A stretch of DNA of 64,000 bases from Paraspadella gotoi. Its lineage: Eukaryota; Chaetognatha. Made by a program: the position numbers and the translations under genes. The notes under the pieces were generated by a model. It had not been told where the DNA came from. It did no database searches and was given only the letters and a program-made list of their open reading frames with translations. The stretch is from assembly GCA_051294375.1 (NCBI GenBank), contig CM119266.1, positions 10,720,995 to 10,784,994 on the forward strand. Direction: 5' to 3'. Positions within the stretch are counted from its first letter, which is position 1. Every line of letters begins with the position of its first letter. Of this stretch, positions 33,261-44,946 are shown in pieces.

Positions 33261-35849
33261 TGATGGCTCTTTCTTCTGCCTCTCTCTCTCCTCTCTCTTC
33301 TCTCTCCTCTCCCCTTCCTCTCTCTTCTCTCTTACCTCTCTCTCTACTCTCTCTCCATTCTTGATTCGATTTATTGAATTTATAATGATTATATATGCCT
33401 TCACTTATCGTCATCTTTCTATCAATTTCCTTCTGCTCCTTCGTTATCGTTCCCAATTTTTTTTTTTTTCGCCGACCCCCTGTAACCTCTATCTCCTACC
33501 CCCCCACCCCACTTTTTCCCCCACCCCACTATCCCACTCTTTCCATCAACTTCTTTGGCTTTGCAGGGAAGAGGCTCTGCACATTATCCGGAAATTCAAA
33601 GATGTCGCGACGTTCGCCGTCAGTTTTGTTCATGACCATGACATCAATCCTCACTCCTCCACTCTTGATTCTTTACATTTCTTTCTACCTTCTTCTCTTC
33701 TCCTCTCTCCTTCTCTCTCTTCTCTCTCTCTCTATCATCTCTCTCTCTCCTCTCTTCTCTCTCTTTCTCTCTCCTCTCACCCATTACTCCTCACAAACTC
33801 CCGTGCCCGAGATTCGCTGATCGTCACCGTTCGACACGGAGTCGCTTATTTTCGGCGCCGAGATTTCAATCACGCCGACCGACGATAAATCGAAATTCAT
33901 CGAGAATTTCTCTTAACGATGGATCGCAATCATCGGACGCGCGCGATTCGGCGCCACCGGGCTGTGCCGCGCAGCGAGCAGAAAAGTGAGGCGGGGTGGG
34001 CAGCGAGACGGGGCAGCGAGAGGTTTCGCGAGTGGCTGGCCACAGAGAGTGAGCGGGCTTGTGCTGCGGTGTGGCTTCCCGTCTGGCTCATCGCGCGCAA
34101 CGTCCGAATACGTGCGCGCTTGCTTCATGAATTTGTATTGTCGAAACTGTTAAGGAGTAGCGCTGATGGCAGAGGAGTGGAGCCTTGTCGACGGGGGCAG
34201 GGCGGGGGGAGAGGCGTCGGTTTTTGTCGCGAAACGATATTTTTTCTCTGTCGAGGGACGCGACGCGTCGACGCAATGTCGTATTTCTTCATTGAACCGA
34301 GAAATCGATGATGGAAGAATTAAACTTGACTTTACTCCAAAAAAAATATTGATAAATAATTAATTTTCTCTTTGTGAAGAGAAAAAGTTTTTTTAAAGTT
34401 CGGTTCGTTGCCATTAAAGAAGCGACGATATGATACAGTCACAAACACAATCGCTCAGTGTTGTTCAATGATGAATATAAGCGTTCCTGAGGTTCAACAC
34501 GCAGAATAAGTATTAGTAGACGTTATAAAACGCCCTCGCCATATTTGATCAACCTTTTTTTCCCTATGATCCTATCCGCCCTTTCTTCCATTTTATTTTC
34601 ATCGCAACCAATCTTTTTCTATTCCCAAATGGTCTTTTGTCTAGCAGGTAAAAAGTGACGCGAGTCACCACCCCGCCAAACTGAATTTCCGCTGCCAGAA
34701 ACGAAAAAGTAGATGGCGTGGCGACCATAAACACGTCGATGAACCCGGAAGACGCTTGTGTCAGCAAACGCCCCCAAAAAAATTGCGTAGGCGCGAAGTC
34801 GATTCCCGCATGGCTTCTCTTATCTTGCCAGAGATGGCGCTTCGAAATTGGCGATGTGGACGGGGTGGAAATCGTCTGCAGTTCGATTCCAGCCTCCCTC
34901 GCCCGAATTTGCATGGGTTCGCGGTTAATTATTCCTCACACCTCGCGCGCTTCCTGCCCTCATTAGTTATTGGTGACCTTTTCTCTGGTGTTCTTCGTTA
35001 ATTATTAGGAGCAGATAGGAAGAATAGCAATAGCCCACAGAGGTCTTATTGGATCCGTTGAGAACGTGATACGAATTCGTTACCTTCCGCTTTGGAAACA
35101 AAGCACCACAAGACTCTCTCACTTAATAATTCCAAAAATAAAAAGACCAACGCCCAGAGTTTTCCGTTCCGATTCCGACCGACCCGAAACGTTCCACGTT
35201 TTCGGCCGGGGAAATAGGAAGAGAGAAGAAGTGAGGAGAGAAGAGAGATGAAGGAGAACGAGGAGAGGAAGAAGAAGAGAGGGAGAGGAGAGGAGTGATG
35301 AGAGAGATGATGAAGAAGAAGAGAGAAAGGAGGGAGAGAGAGAAAAGATAAGTTCCGAGTCGATTTTATCGGGTGAGTTCGGTTTTCACGGTCGACGAAC
35401 CTTTTCGCCTTTCGTTATCGGCCTCGATCTCGATCGACTGAGAAAACGAGACCTTTGTTGTTGTTATCGGACAAACGGTTACTCTTTGCTAATTTTAAGT
35501 TTCATCTTCACTATACTTCCCATCTTGACAACAATAGTTTTTCTTTTCCGTATGCTCAACTATTTAATGGGGTTTAATAACTGCTCACATTCTTGCTTGC
35601 AAGGTTTCCTTGCACCCAATTTTTGCTCATGTCTATTCCGACTTTTTTTCGTATTCGTTAAGATTCCTTGTCTCACTGAGCCCTTTACCATCCTCCCTCT
35701 ACCGTCCCGTCATCGGTCACTCTCTACCCCGACTTGACCAGTGACCCAACTGACCATCCCGTCTCACCTAATCCTTCTACAATCTCTCTCCCTTTTTCAT
35801 TTCGTACCCTTTCCAACCTCCTGCACTTTTTTCCATCCCTTCTTCCCTC
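33261..35849. other. CT-rich and CpG-rich sequence, no recognised gene
   Basis: CT tracts at 33280-33360 and 33690-33780, a CpG-rich block at 33830-34310 and a purine-rich block at 35215-35345. A possible exon follows CTTTGCAG at 33564 (reading EEALHIIRKFKDVATFAV), and a hydrophobic minus-strand ORF lies at 34564-34914. I recognise neither. Confidence 0.35.
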
Positions 35850-36159
35850 GTCACCCTGTCGACTTTATTCCGTTGCTCCTTTCGCGGCCGACGCCTCCGT
35901 CGTTGTCGTCGTCGTCGTCCTTCACGTTTCTCCTCCGCGTCCGCAGCCTCCGCAGCCTCCGCAGGACTCCGCAGCCGGCCGCGGCAGCCGCGATCCTGCG
36001 CCCATCGGCTGCAGTTCTCTCTCGACGTGCAGCGCCGGCCCGTTCGACCCGACGTCCTGCAGCGCCGGACCCGCGCGACGATCGCTGCATTCGAACGCAT
36101 GAGAGAACCCATGGATGCTCGGCGCCGACTCCGAATCACGTCATTCGGAATCTCGACCC
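35850..36159. promoter_or_regulatory. CpG-rich block next to a gap
   Basis: High CpG density with GTCGTC and CCGCAG repeats, cut by the following gap. Could be a promoter or 5' UTR of an unidentified gene. Both strands have overlapping ORFs with no clear winner. Confidence 0.25.
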
Positions 36160-36300
36160 NNNNNNNNNNNNNNNNNNNNNNNNNNNNNNNNNNNNNNNNN
36201 NNNNNNNNNNNNNNNNNNNNNNNNNNNNNNNNNNNNNNNNNNNNNNNNNNNNNNNNNNNNNNNNNNNNNNNNNNNNNNNNNNNNNNNNNNNNNNNNNNNN
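36160..36300. other. Assembly gap, 141 N
   Basis: Run of N. Confidence 0.99.
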
Positions 36301-37848
36301 TCTAAACGATTTTTTTATATATTTTTCCCCCGAGGACGCGAACGAGCGAAATCGAAAATCTTTTTTTCCCTTTCCCATGACGAAATAAATTGGTGACGAT
36401 TGAATTTGTCGCAGCAAAAGTCAACTTAAAAAAAAAAAAAAAAAAAAATTATATCCGCTCCGTCTCTAGTTTCCCTTTCTAAAGCAAACAACGGATCAAA
36501 CCTTTCTCCCCCTCCAGCCGGAGGTATCTTGAGAAACTTTTTTCGCCTCCCCCCTTGGCTTCGTTTAGTTTCACATGACAAACAAAATTATAAAAAAAAA
36601 CAAAAAACAAACAAGAAAACGACTTTTTTTATGAAAATTCTAACGTCGATCGTTTTCATTTTCGCAGATTCCCAACTCGGAGCGAATTTCGCCCTTCGGT
36701 CCCCTCCGGATGTGAGAGGATTCTAAAGTCGAAAGAAGAAAAATTCTCCGGATGAAATTGGACACTGGCAAAAAGGGGAAAAAAAACTGCTCAGTGCTCA
36801 CACGGAGACGCACACACACACAGTCACACACAGTCACTCACACACAAAAAGGGATATTTTTACGGAGAAAAAGTTGCAGTTGGGTTCGAAGCATCGCGGG
36901 ATTGGTTTAAAACGAGATTTGAATCAAGGATAAAAAAAAAAAATCTTTAGAAGTTTAACTTTTTAAAAGCGAATTTAATCAGCCGATTTTGACTTAGAAA
37001 CGAAAGGAAAACCATTTACGAGGTTGTCTCCTCGCCCTTTTACTGATAACCGAGCACAATGCGATCTGAGAACGAATGAGAAAAGCGACTAACGAGGACA
37101 AATGAGAATCGTCAACGTTATTAGTCGTAAAATTGTTGGACAATGCGTATGGATTAAGCTTTAAAGGCCGGTCGGCCGTTCAAAGCCTCGACGGTGGCAG
37201 AAAATGTCTTTCGCAAAGAAGAAGAGAAAAAAAGAGTAAAGAAAGATGAAAGGATCTTAAGCGAAGAAAAGAGAAAACGGGCCTCAGGGGACACAACTGA
37301 TTTCGCCGCCGCAGAATGCGACGGCAACGAGCGTGGCGGAGTCAGAATGATACGGCCGTGGTAGAGAGGACGAGAACAGTGGCAGAATACTACGGCAACC
37401 ATCGTGGTGGAGACAACGACGACGATGATGACAATGATGACGAAGGAATGCGCCTTTGCTGGGACATTTTAAAAAATAAATGGTTTGAAAAAACGGTCAA
37501 CATTTTCAATAAATGGTATCAAATACATTAAAAAAAGTTTACTTCAATCTTATCTTATTTCTCTAACTTATTGTTTCTTAACTTCTATTTATTTTTCTAA
37601 ACAATTATTATACATTATTTGGTTTTTATGGCTTTTACATCTACTTTACGTACAGCTTAACTAAACTTTTTATCTTTATACCTTCTTAAAACTAAAGACC
37701 TCACTTTCTCAACATAGCGATCCACACCGAAACCTTTTAACTAGACTATTAACTAAACTATTAACTAAAACCTTCCACCCATGTCTTAGTCTTTCTATCC
37801 CATCCAGCGTAACCTCGTTGAAAGCCATCATCCTCTCCACCTCTTCTT
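36301..37848. other. No gene recognised
   Basis: A possible splice acceptor (CATTTTCGCAG at 36656-36666) is followed by a short open stretch that stops within 16 codons. Near 37313-37405 there are imperfect repeats (GACGGCAACGAGCGTGGCGG, TACGGCAACCATCGTGG). Nothing more is supported. Confidence 0.35.
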
Positions 37849-37873
37849 NNNNNNNNNNNNNNNNNNNNNNNNN
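37849..37873. other. Assembly gap, 25 N
   Basis: Run of N. Confidence 0.99.
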
Positions 37874-38089
37874 TCTTGGTTCTACCCATCGCCCCCAACT
37901 CACCTAGCATCCCGGCCCGGCACTGCCCCCCCCTCTCTCTCCCCTCCCCCACGCCCCCCCCTCAGAGGCCGAAATGAAATCCGGGTCTTCGCGTGTGACA
38001 AATCCTTCCATATTGGGAAACAAGTTCATTTCGACGTCGGCTGGCGGAAACGAGAAAGTGAAAACCGGAACGCTCGGCGCTCGCGTTCG

Positions 38090-38500
38090 GTGCCGCCGCG
38101 CGCGGCGCTTGCCGGCGCTGGCGTTCGCGGAGCTCGTCCCGGCGTCGGAGCCCATTCCCTGCAACGATGCGCAGGGGAATCGGGTGAGGGGCGTGTCGGT
38201 GGGCGAGATCTCAAATTAGACCGCCTCCTGGTGAACACTTTTTTTTTATTCTTCTTAAAAGTGGATTGTAAAATTTACCACAAAATCCTTGACTGAAATT
38301 CCGTAAGTTTGCAACTTATGGATTATTAAAAACAATCCTTCGGGTTTGACGGAGCTATATTTAAAAATGGAGATTTTTTCTTACGCCCCATGATTTTTAT
38401 CAGACTTAAATAACGGCGCTTTTTTTTAGTTTATTTTATAAATTGATAGTCTTGTCGAATTATTTAGGTTCCCATCCCTTTCTAATACAATGTTTATCTC
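38090..38500. repeat. Local duplication, copy 1
   Basis: GCTCGTCCCGGCGTCGGAGC through CCATCCCTTTCTAATACAAT is repeated at 38505-38892 with many small deletions. No recognised coding content. Confidence 0.75.
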
Positions 38501-38504
38501 TCCT

Positions 38505-38892
38505 TTGGGTTCGGCGCCGCGGCGGCGCTTGCGGCGCTGGCGTCGGAGCTCGTCCCGGGTCGGAGCCCATTTCCCTGCAACGATGCGCAGGGGAATCGGA
38601 GGGGGGGGGGAACGAAGGCGGCGGCGGCGGTGGCGAATTCTCAAATTAGACCGGTGAACACTTTTTTTTTTATCTCTAAAGTGGATGTAAAATTTACCAC
38701 AAATCCTGACTGAAATTCCGTTAAGTGCAACTTATGGATTAATTAAAAACAATCCTCGGTTGCGGAGTAATTTAAAAATGGAGATTTTTTTTACGCATGA
38801 TTTTTATCAGACTAAATAAGGCTTTTTTTAGTTTATTATAAATTGATAGTCTTGTACGAATTATTTAGTCCCATCCCTTTCTAATACAATGT
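38505..38892. repeat. Local duplication, copy 2
   Basis: Same order as copy 1: GGAGCTCGTCCCGGGTCGG, TTACCACAAATCCTGACTG and CCCATCCCTTTCTAATACAA. The many homopolymer-length differences point to an assembly artefact. Confidence 0.75.
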
Positions 38893-39000
38893 TAAAACTC
38901 TTACTCCACCTATTATATTTATTTAAAAAATCACAGATTGAAATAACAACAAACAGGAAAATCGCCTTTACTCACTGCGCCCTCACAGTTCTTCCGACGA

Positions 39001-39038
<38 letters not shown>

Positions 39039-39285
39039 NNNNNNNNNNNNNNNNNNNNNNNNNNNNNNNNNNNNNNNNNNNNNNNNNNNNNNNNNNNNNN
39101 NNNNNNNNNNNNNNNNNNNNNNNNNNNNNNNNNNNNNNNNNNNNNNNNNNNNNNNNNNNNNNNNNNNNNNNNNNNNNNNNNNNNNNNNNNNNNNNNNNNN
39201 NNNNNNNNNNNNNNNNNNNNNNNNNNNNNNNNNNNNNNNNNNNNNNNNNNNNNNNNNNNNNNNNNNNNNNNNNNNNNNNNNNNNN
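39039..39285. other. Assembly gap, 247 N, after a CT tract
   Basis: Run of N that begins inside (CT)n. Confidence 0.99.
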
Positions 39286-39866
39286 CTGGCTACCCCAATG
39301 GCTCGCACCAATCCCGATGCCAACAACGATGCTCTATTTCCATACTTTCTTTTATGGAAAGTTCTGCTATAGATTAATTATAGATATATTTTATATTACA
39401 TAGAGATTATTGTACATTTAAGTATTATACATACATTAGAACTGTAATATGTATGTAAAATTAAGCACGCAAAGCTCGAGCTTACCTTTTATCTTCTTTT
39501 TGGTTTAAAAACCTAAATAACCTGAGTACCTTGTGCCCAAAAAGAAATCTTTTACTAAAGTATGAATAAAAAAAATGTATATATATTCTCAGGAAAATTA
39601 AAAATAAAAAAAGGGTTTATTGACTAACGAGGCGAAATATCTGAAGAGACGACTGACTTCGATTCGAACCTATAATCTTCTTTCCAGGAATTTTCTTTCT
39701 TTTTTCTCTCATTTTCATTTTTATACAGTTTTACATTTTTTTCGGTTTTTTTTCTCAGTCACTTTTTGCTACTCCTTTTATTTATAGTATTATATAGTTT
39801 GATAGTATTTGCGGTTTCTTAGTAAGTTTTTCTATCTTTCAGTAACTCTTTCTTTCTTTATTTTTT

Positions 39867-39922
<56 letters not shown>

Positions 39923-40179
39923 TCGTTCTTTCTTATTATTCGATCATTCATTTTCGTATTTCATATCCTTCTTAACACTTTTTTTTTCCACACCGTCCAC
40001 ACTGTCTTTAAATCTACTTCTTATTTCTTTCTTTTTCTTTCATTCAACATTTTTTTCTTTTTTTTTTCGATCTTCATCATCCGTTCTCCGTCCCGGCCTT
40101 GCCCTCAGTGAAAGGGGGTGTGAAATTCTGTTTCTTTGATTCGAGTCGAGACGCCACTCAATCCGAATGCGCCTCTTCA

Positions 40180-40215
<36 letters not shown>

Positions 40216-41280
40216 TTTCTTTCGTTTCTTCTGCTTTTCTTTATCATTTCTTTTCCCTTTCTCCTTTCCTTTCTTTCCTTTATTTTTTTCTTAATAATTA
40301 TCTTTTTATATTCTTCCTTTTTTTCAATTTTCTTCTCTTTTTTTTTCTTCCGTTGATCTCCCGTCTTTCTGGTCTTTTCTTTCCTTGTCTATAGTCTGTT
40401 CTTTCCTTTCTTCTTTCATTTCTTTCTTTCTCTCTTTTCTTTCTTTCTTTTTTCTTTCTTTTCTTTTCCGTTTTACGGCTTTTTTTTTTCTTTCGTTTTT
40501 TCTCTTTCTCTCTTTGGTTATTTTGTCGTCTTTCTTCGGTAATTTTTTATTTGTTTTTATTTTTTTTTATAAATTTTTAAGTTTTTAAATAAAAAATTTC
40601 TTTTCTTTTTTTTTTTTTTTCTTTCTTTATTTTTTAAATACTTTTTTTTGTTCAATCCTTCATTTCCTCAGAACGCGAGGACGTCAAAAAGAATTTACGA
40701 AGGAAATAAATAGGGGAGCGGTCAGAAAAGAGGTGGTATGAGATAGGAAAACAGGGAGGACAAGAAAAAAGGAAAAGAGAAGACGAGAAGATGAAAAGCA
40801 AGATAAATATTATAGTACGGCTACAGAGAAAATAAATAGAAAAATGAAAAATTACATTTTTTTGCAAAAACCATCATTTTCTTTTACTCCACACACCTGT
40901 ATTTTTAATCAAAAGAGTGATTCAATACAGGAGAAAAATAAAATCACAAACAAAAAAACCAACATCAAAAAACAACGTGTCGCAAACAAAAGAAATAAAA
41001 GGCACGCGAGGGCGGATAGTTGATAAACCAGTAAGCGACACTGCCCGTTCAACGCAAGCATGCGTTAGAAAGAAACGTGAAAGACCGGGCGCGCCGTTTT
41101 GTTTTTTTTTTCTGAATTGGAAAATAATATTAAGACTTCCTGGGTCCAGACCTCTCTCTCTCATCTCTCTCTGCCTTCTCTCTCATCTCCCTCTCTCCTC
41201 TCGTCTCTCTTCGTCTCTCATCTCTCTCTCTCGATCGTCTCTCCCCTCCACTTCACCTCCCAGTAATATTCGTTTTTTTC
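39286..41280. other. TTTC-repeat-rich sequence, no gene seen
   Basis: (TTTC)n at about 39863-39923 and 40183-40215, with T/C-rich sequence up to 40640. Long Phe/Ser/Leu ORFs here are repeat products. A copy of a repeat shared with 43478 lies at 40818-40929. Confidence 0.4.
40818..40929 (+). repeat. Direct repeat shared with 43478-43580, copy 1
   Basis: CTACAGAGAAAATAAATAGA through ACTCCACACACCTGTATTTT recurs about 2.66 kb downstream in the same orientation with few differences. Confidence 0.7.
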
Positions 41281-41427
41281 CAGCGAAGCTAAGAAGTTTC
41301 CCCTCAACAAGAGAGGCAATGAGGCGAATTGTTTCGATATTAAGGAACTATTCTTTTTTTTTTTTTTTTCTTTTTTTTCTGTTCCAATATATAAGTTTTT
41401 TTTATTTTCGAGGCAAGCAATTCCCCT
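41281..41427. repeat. Gap-flanking duplication, left copy
   Basis: TTTCCCCTCAACAAGAGAGG and GCAATGAGGCGAATT before the gap recur directly after it. Probably the same sequence placed twice. Confidence 0.65.
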
Positions 41428-41452
41428 NNNNNNNNNNNNNNNNNNNNNNNNN
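41428..41452. other. Assembly gap, 25 N
   Basis: Run of N between two copies of the same sequence. Confidence 0.99.
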
Positions 41453-41530
41453 GCTATAAATTTCCCTCAACAAGAGAGGCAATGAAGCGAATTTCATTTA
41501 AGGACTAATTTCTTTTTTTCTATATAATTT
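41453..41530. repeat. Gap-flanking duplication, right copy
   Basis: AATTTCCCTCAACAAGAGAG then GCAATGAAGCGAATTTC, the counterpart of 41300-41350. Confidence 0.65.
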
Positions 41531-41797
41531 TTTTCGGCACAATTCCTGCCCCCCTTCCTCCGCTCCCCCCCCCCAAATAAAGAGGGGGGATGTGGGTAAT
41601 GCCGGTCGGATTCTCTCGGCCGACGATTGGCCGAGATACGAAAGCCGGCGAACAAACAAAAGAAGAAAGAGAGAGAGAGAGAGAAAGAAAGAAAAAAAAG
41701 AAGCGGGGATGTTTTTCTTGCGCTGCTATCATTCCCTTATTGTTGAATTTCAAAAGTTTCGCTATACGAGAACTCGCGAACTCGGGGAGGGTAAACT

Positions 41798-41923
<126 letters not shown>

Positions 41924-42189
41924 AGAGCGTCGGGCGCCTATTTTTAAACAGTTAACCCGAGTGGTTCCAATGAAATTTACATCGCAATCGAGTTTCATCG
42001 GTGATTCTGCGTTAGGAATCGACATCAAAACGAAAAAAGAGAGAAAGAAAGAATCTCGAGTTTCCAAAATCTGACGCGGCATTTTCTTTTTTTCTTTTTC
42101 GTTTCCACTTTTTTTTGCAGGAAAAAAAAAACTGCCACTGCATTCACGCAGACCGCTTCTAGACGCATCTCACAAACGTCAGCCACATC

Positions 42190-42645
<456 letters not shown>

Positions 42646-42929
42646 TTTTACTGGGATTCATTCTCTCTCTTCTCCCGTTGAATCTTTTTTTTTTTTTTTA
42701 AGCCAAAACGATTCTTTACCCAAGTAGAAAAAAAAAGGACAAATTCGTTCTCCCTTCGTCGAGAGAAAAAAAAAACCCAGACGGCAAGAAATTAATTTGG
42801 AGTAACAAACAAACTGGATCTAAGTTTAAATCATTACATCGTTGTATGCATATATATAAAAAAAAAAAGGATCGGGACCAATGCCTAGTTTTTTGGGGGC
42901 CGTTGAAAGAAGAGAACAAACACATTGTA

Positions 42930-43194
42930 AGAGGATTAAGACATGCCTATTGGCAGCGGAGCGCGGTTTACTTTGTTGCCGTCTTTAAAAATTCAATTTC
43001 GATTCAACCCTTCGTCGCTCAATGCGCCTTGAAAACAAAACGGCTCTTCCCATCGACCGAAGCTTCACTACTAGCGCCTTCTTCCTCGCCGCTTTGAACG
43101 CCATCTTGTTTACGTCTCTCGGCCTCGTTTTGATTGTTGCTCAGAAAGCCAATCGAGTCGGTCTTTTGACGACGGCTTTCGGAGAACTATCAAA
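42930..43194 (+). promoter_or_regulatory. Possible promoter and non-coding first exon of the MYND gene
   Basis: A GC-richer island with GCCATCTTG (YY1-type) at 43100-43108 and a possible donor TCAAA|GTAAGG ending at 43194. The next downstream gene on this strand has a strong splice acceptor just before its ATG (TTTTTCTCCAG ending 44914), so a leader intron of about 1.7 kb is plausible. Inference only. Confidence 0.25.
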
Positions 43195-44910
43195 GTAAGG
43201 CTGATGGGAAATATCATCGTGATGTCGGAGACAATCGGAGTCGGAGTTTCAAGAAAATTGAAAACGGTTCATCACGATTCACGAACCCTATTAAATGTAT
43301 TTATATAATAATTTTTTTATATTTCATCTGTTTCTGATTTTTTTCTTCTTTTAATTTGTATGACTGTTTTTAATACTGTTTTAATGTTGTTTATTATACT
43401 TGTACACACTGTGGGTCTTGATCTAGGCATAATTTTATTTTAGTATCAAGCTATACCGTGCGGATAAATATTTGTACCTACAGAGAAAATAAATGAAAAA
43501 TGAAAAATTACATTTTTTTCAAAAACCTCTTTTTCTTTTACTCCACACACCTGTATTTTTAATCAAAAAGAGTGAATTCAATTAATAAAAAGTTAAATAA
43601 CAAATAAGTAAGTTAATCTTTTATCTTTGTATTTAAAGCCTCATAAGTCACTGAAAATTTGACTTGACTTTAATATTTTCCAACACGATAACTGCCATAG
43701 CCTAGAATAATATTAATTTATTTTTTCGTAAGAATTTTCGCTGATTATGTTTGGTTTAAATTAAACTTGTAATTTTACTCTGATGCTGACATTGACTTTT
43801 GGGATATTTACAAATACCAAACACTTTTATTTCAATTAAATTTTATGTTATTCATTGTGATTGAAACCATTGCGAATTTTTTAATGTAAATACTTTTTGA
43901 TAATTTAAACTTTTACAATAAATTTATTTTGGTATACTAGAGCTTTCCTATTTTTATTTTTTGTTAGTTTATTAGAACGTTAGACGTAATTTAATTTAGC
44001 TACTGAGCCCGAACAAACTAGAAACGATAACAAGGAAACACTATCATTTTGTGAACTTTTTTTCACGTTGTGGGCACGTAAAAATTGACGCTTTAAAAGT
44101 TTAGATTCGAAACAAGAATAAGGAAAAAATGAATATTTTGTTACAAATTATAAAATCCGTTAAACTTAATGATGCTAGTCATTAAATATGAACGTACTAT
44201 TGACCTATAATATGGAAGTACTACTATCATTCACTTGCAAATCTACTCGAGTAATTGAATGCTGATGAAAGATAAGTATAGAATCAGAACATTTTTTGAC
44301 GCTAAAATGGACAGAGGGCGCGTTAAATATATTCGTTAGTCAATGTTACACAATAAATAATAATAAATAAACAAAAAGCAAACAAAGAAAAACGAAATAA
44401 AGATAAGATATTATATTGGTTGTACCAATTTCATATTATCGCAACAAAACAACTCTCTGAAAAAATTTTGCTCTTTTGTTTTTTGCTTACTATCTGATGT
44501 CCAAAGGGGTCGTTTTAGTTTGACGGAATTCACATGTGAACAACGATGAAACTATTCGAGTAGTAAATGTATTTCCCAGAAATTTTAACATTAACTTTAT
44601 AAATTATAATATAATTATATAAGTATTTCTCAGAAGTACTCAATTTTTACAATAGGAATAAAGCGGAAGCCATAAATAAAAAATCGACCATAAACTGCTT
44701 ATTTTATAATTTTTTCATCTGTTCTATTGCGTATTATTAGGTAAATACTCTACATAATATCTATTTAAATTTATGTTTCTGTCTGTCCTTCTGAAATATC
44801 TAATGTTTTTCACCTTAGGTTTCTCTCGCTCAGATTTTTTTTTTCATAGATTGATTCATTTATTGATTCATTTATTAATTTAATATTTTTTTTATATTCG
44901 ACCTTTTTCT
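43195..44910. other. AT-rich, no gene seen
   Basis: May be a leader intron. Carries the second copy of the direct repeat at 43478-43580 and a reverse copy of the dispersed repeat (TTATATTGGTTGTACC) near 44412. Confidence 0.4.
43478..43580 (+). repeat. Direct repeat shared with 40818-40929, copy 2
   Basis: CTACAGAGAAAATAAATGAA through TTACTCCACACACCTGTATT. The region around it looks like good-quality sequence, so this may be a true dispersed repeat. Confidence 0.7.
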
Positions 44911-44946
44911 CCAGCAAACAAAATCCTCCAGCATCTCGCACCGAAA

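Noticed and set aside
34800-34910. tRNA gene suggested by AGTTCGATTCCAG (B-box-like)
   Set aside because: No matching A box, anticodon arm or acceptor stem could be found around it.
44258-44285. CTGATGA at 44262 as another hammerhead
   Set aside because: No pairing stem II and no GAAA follow at the right distance.
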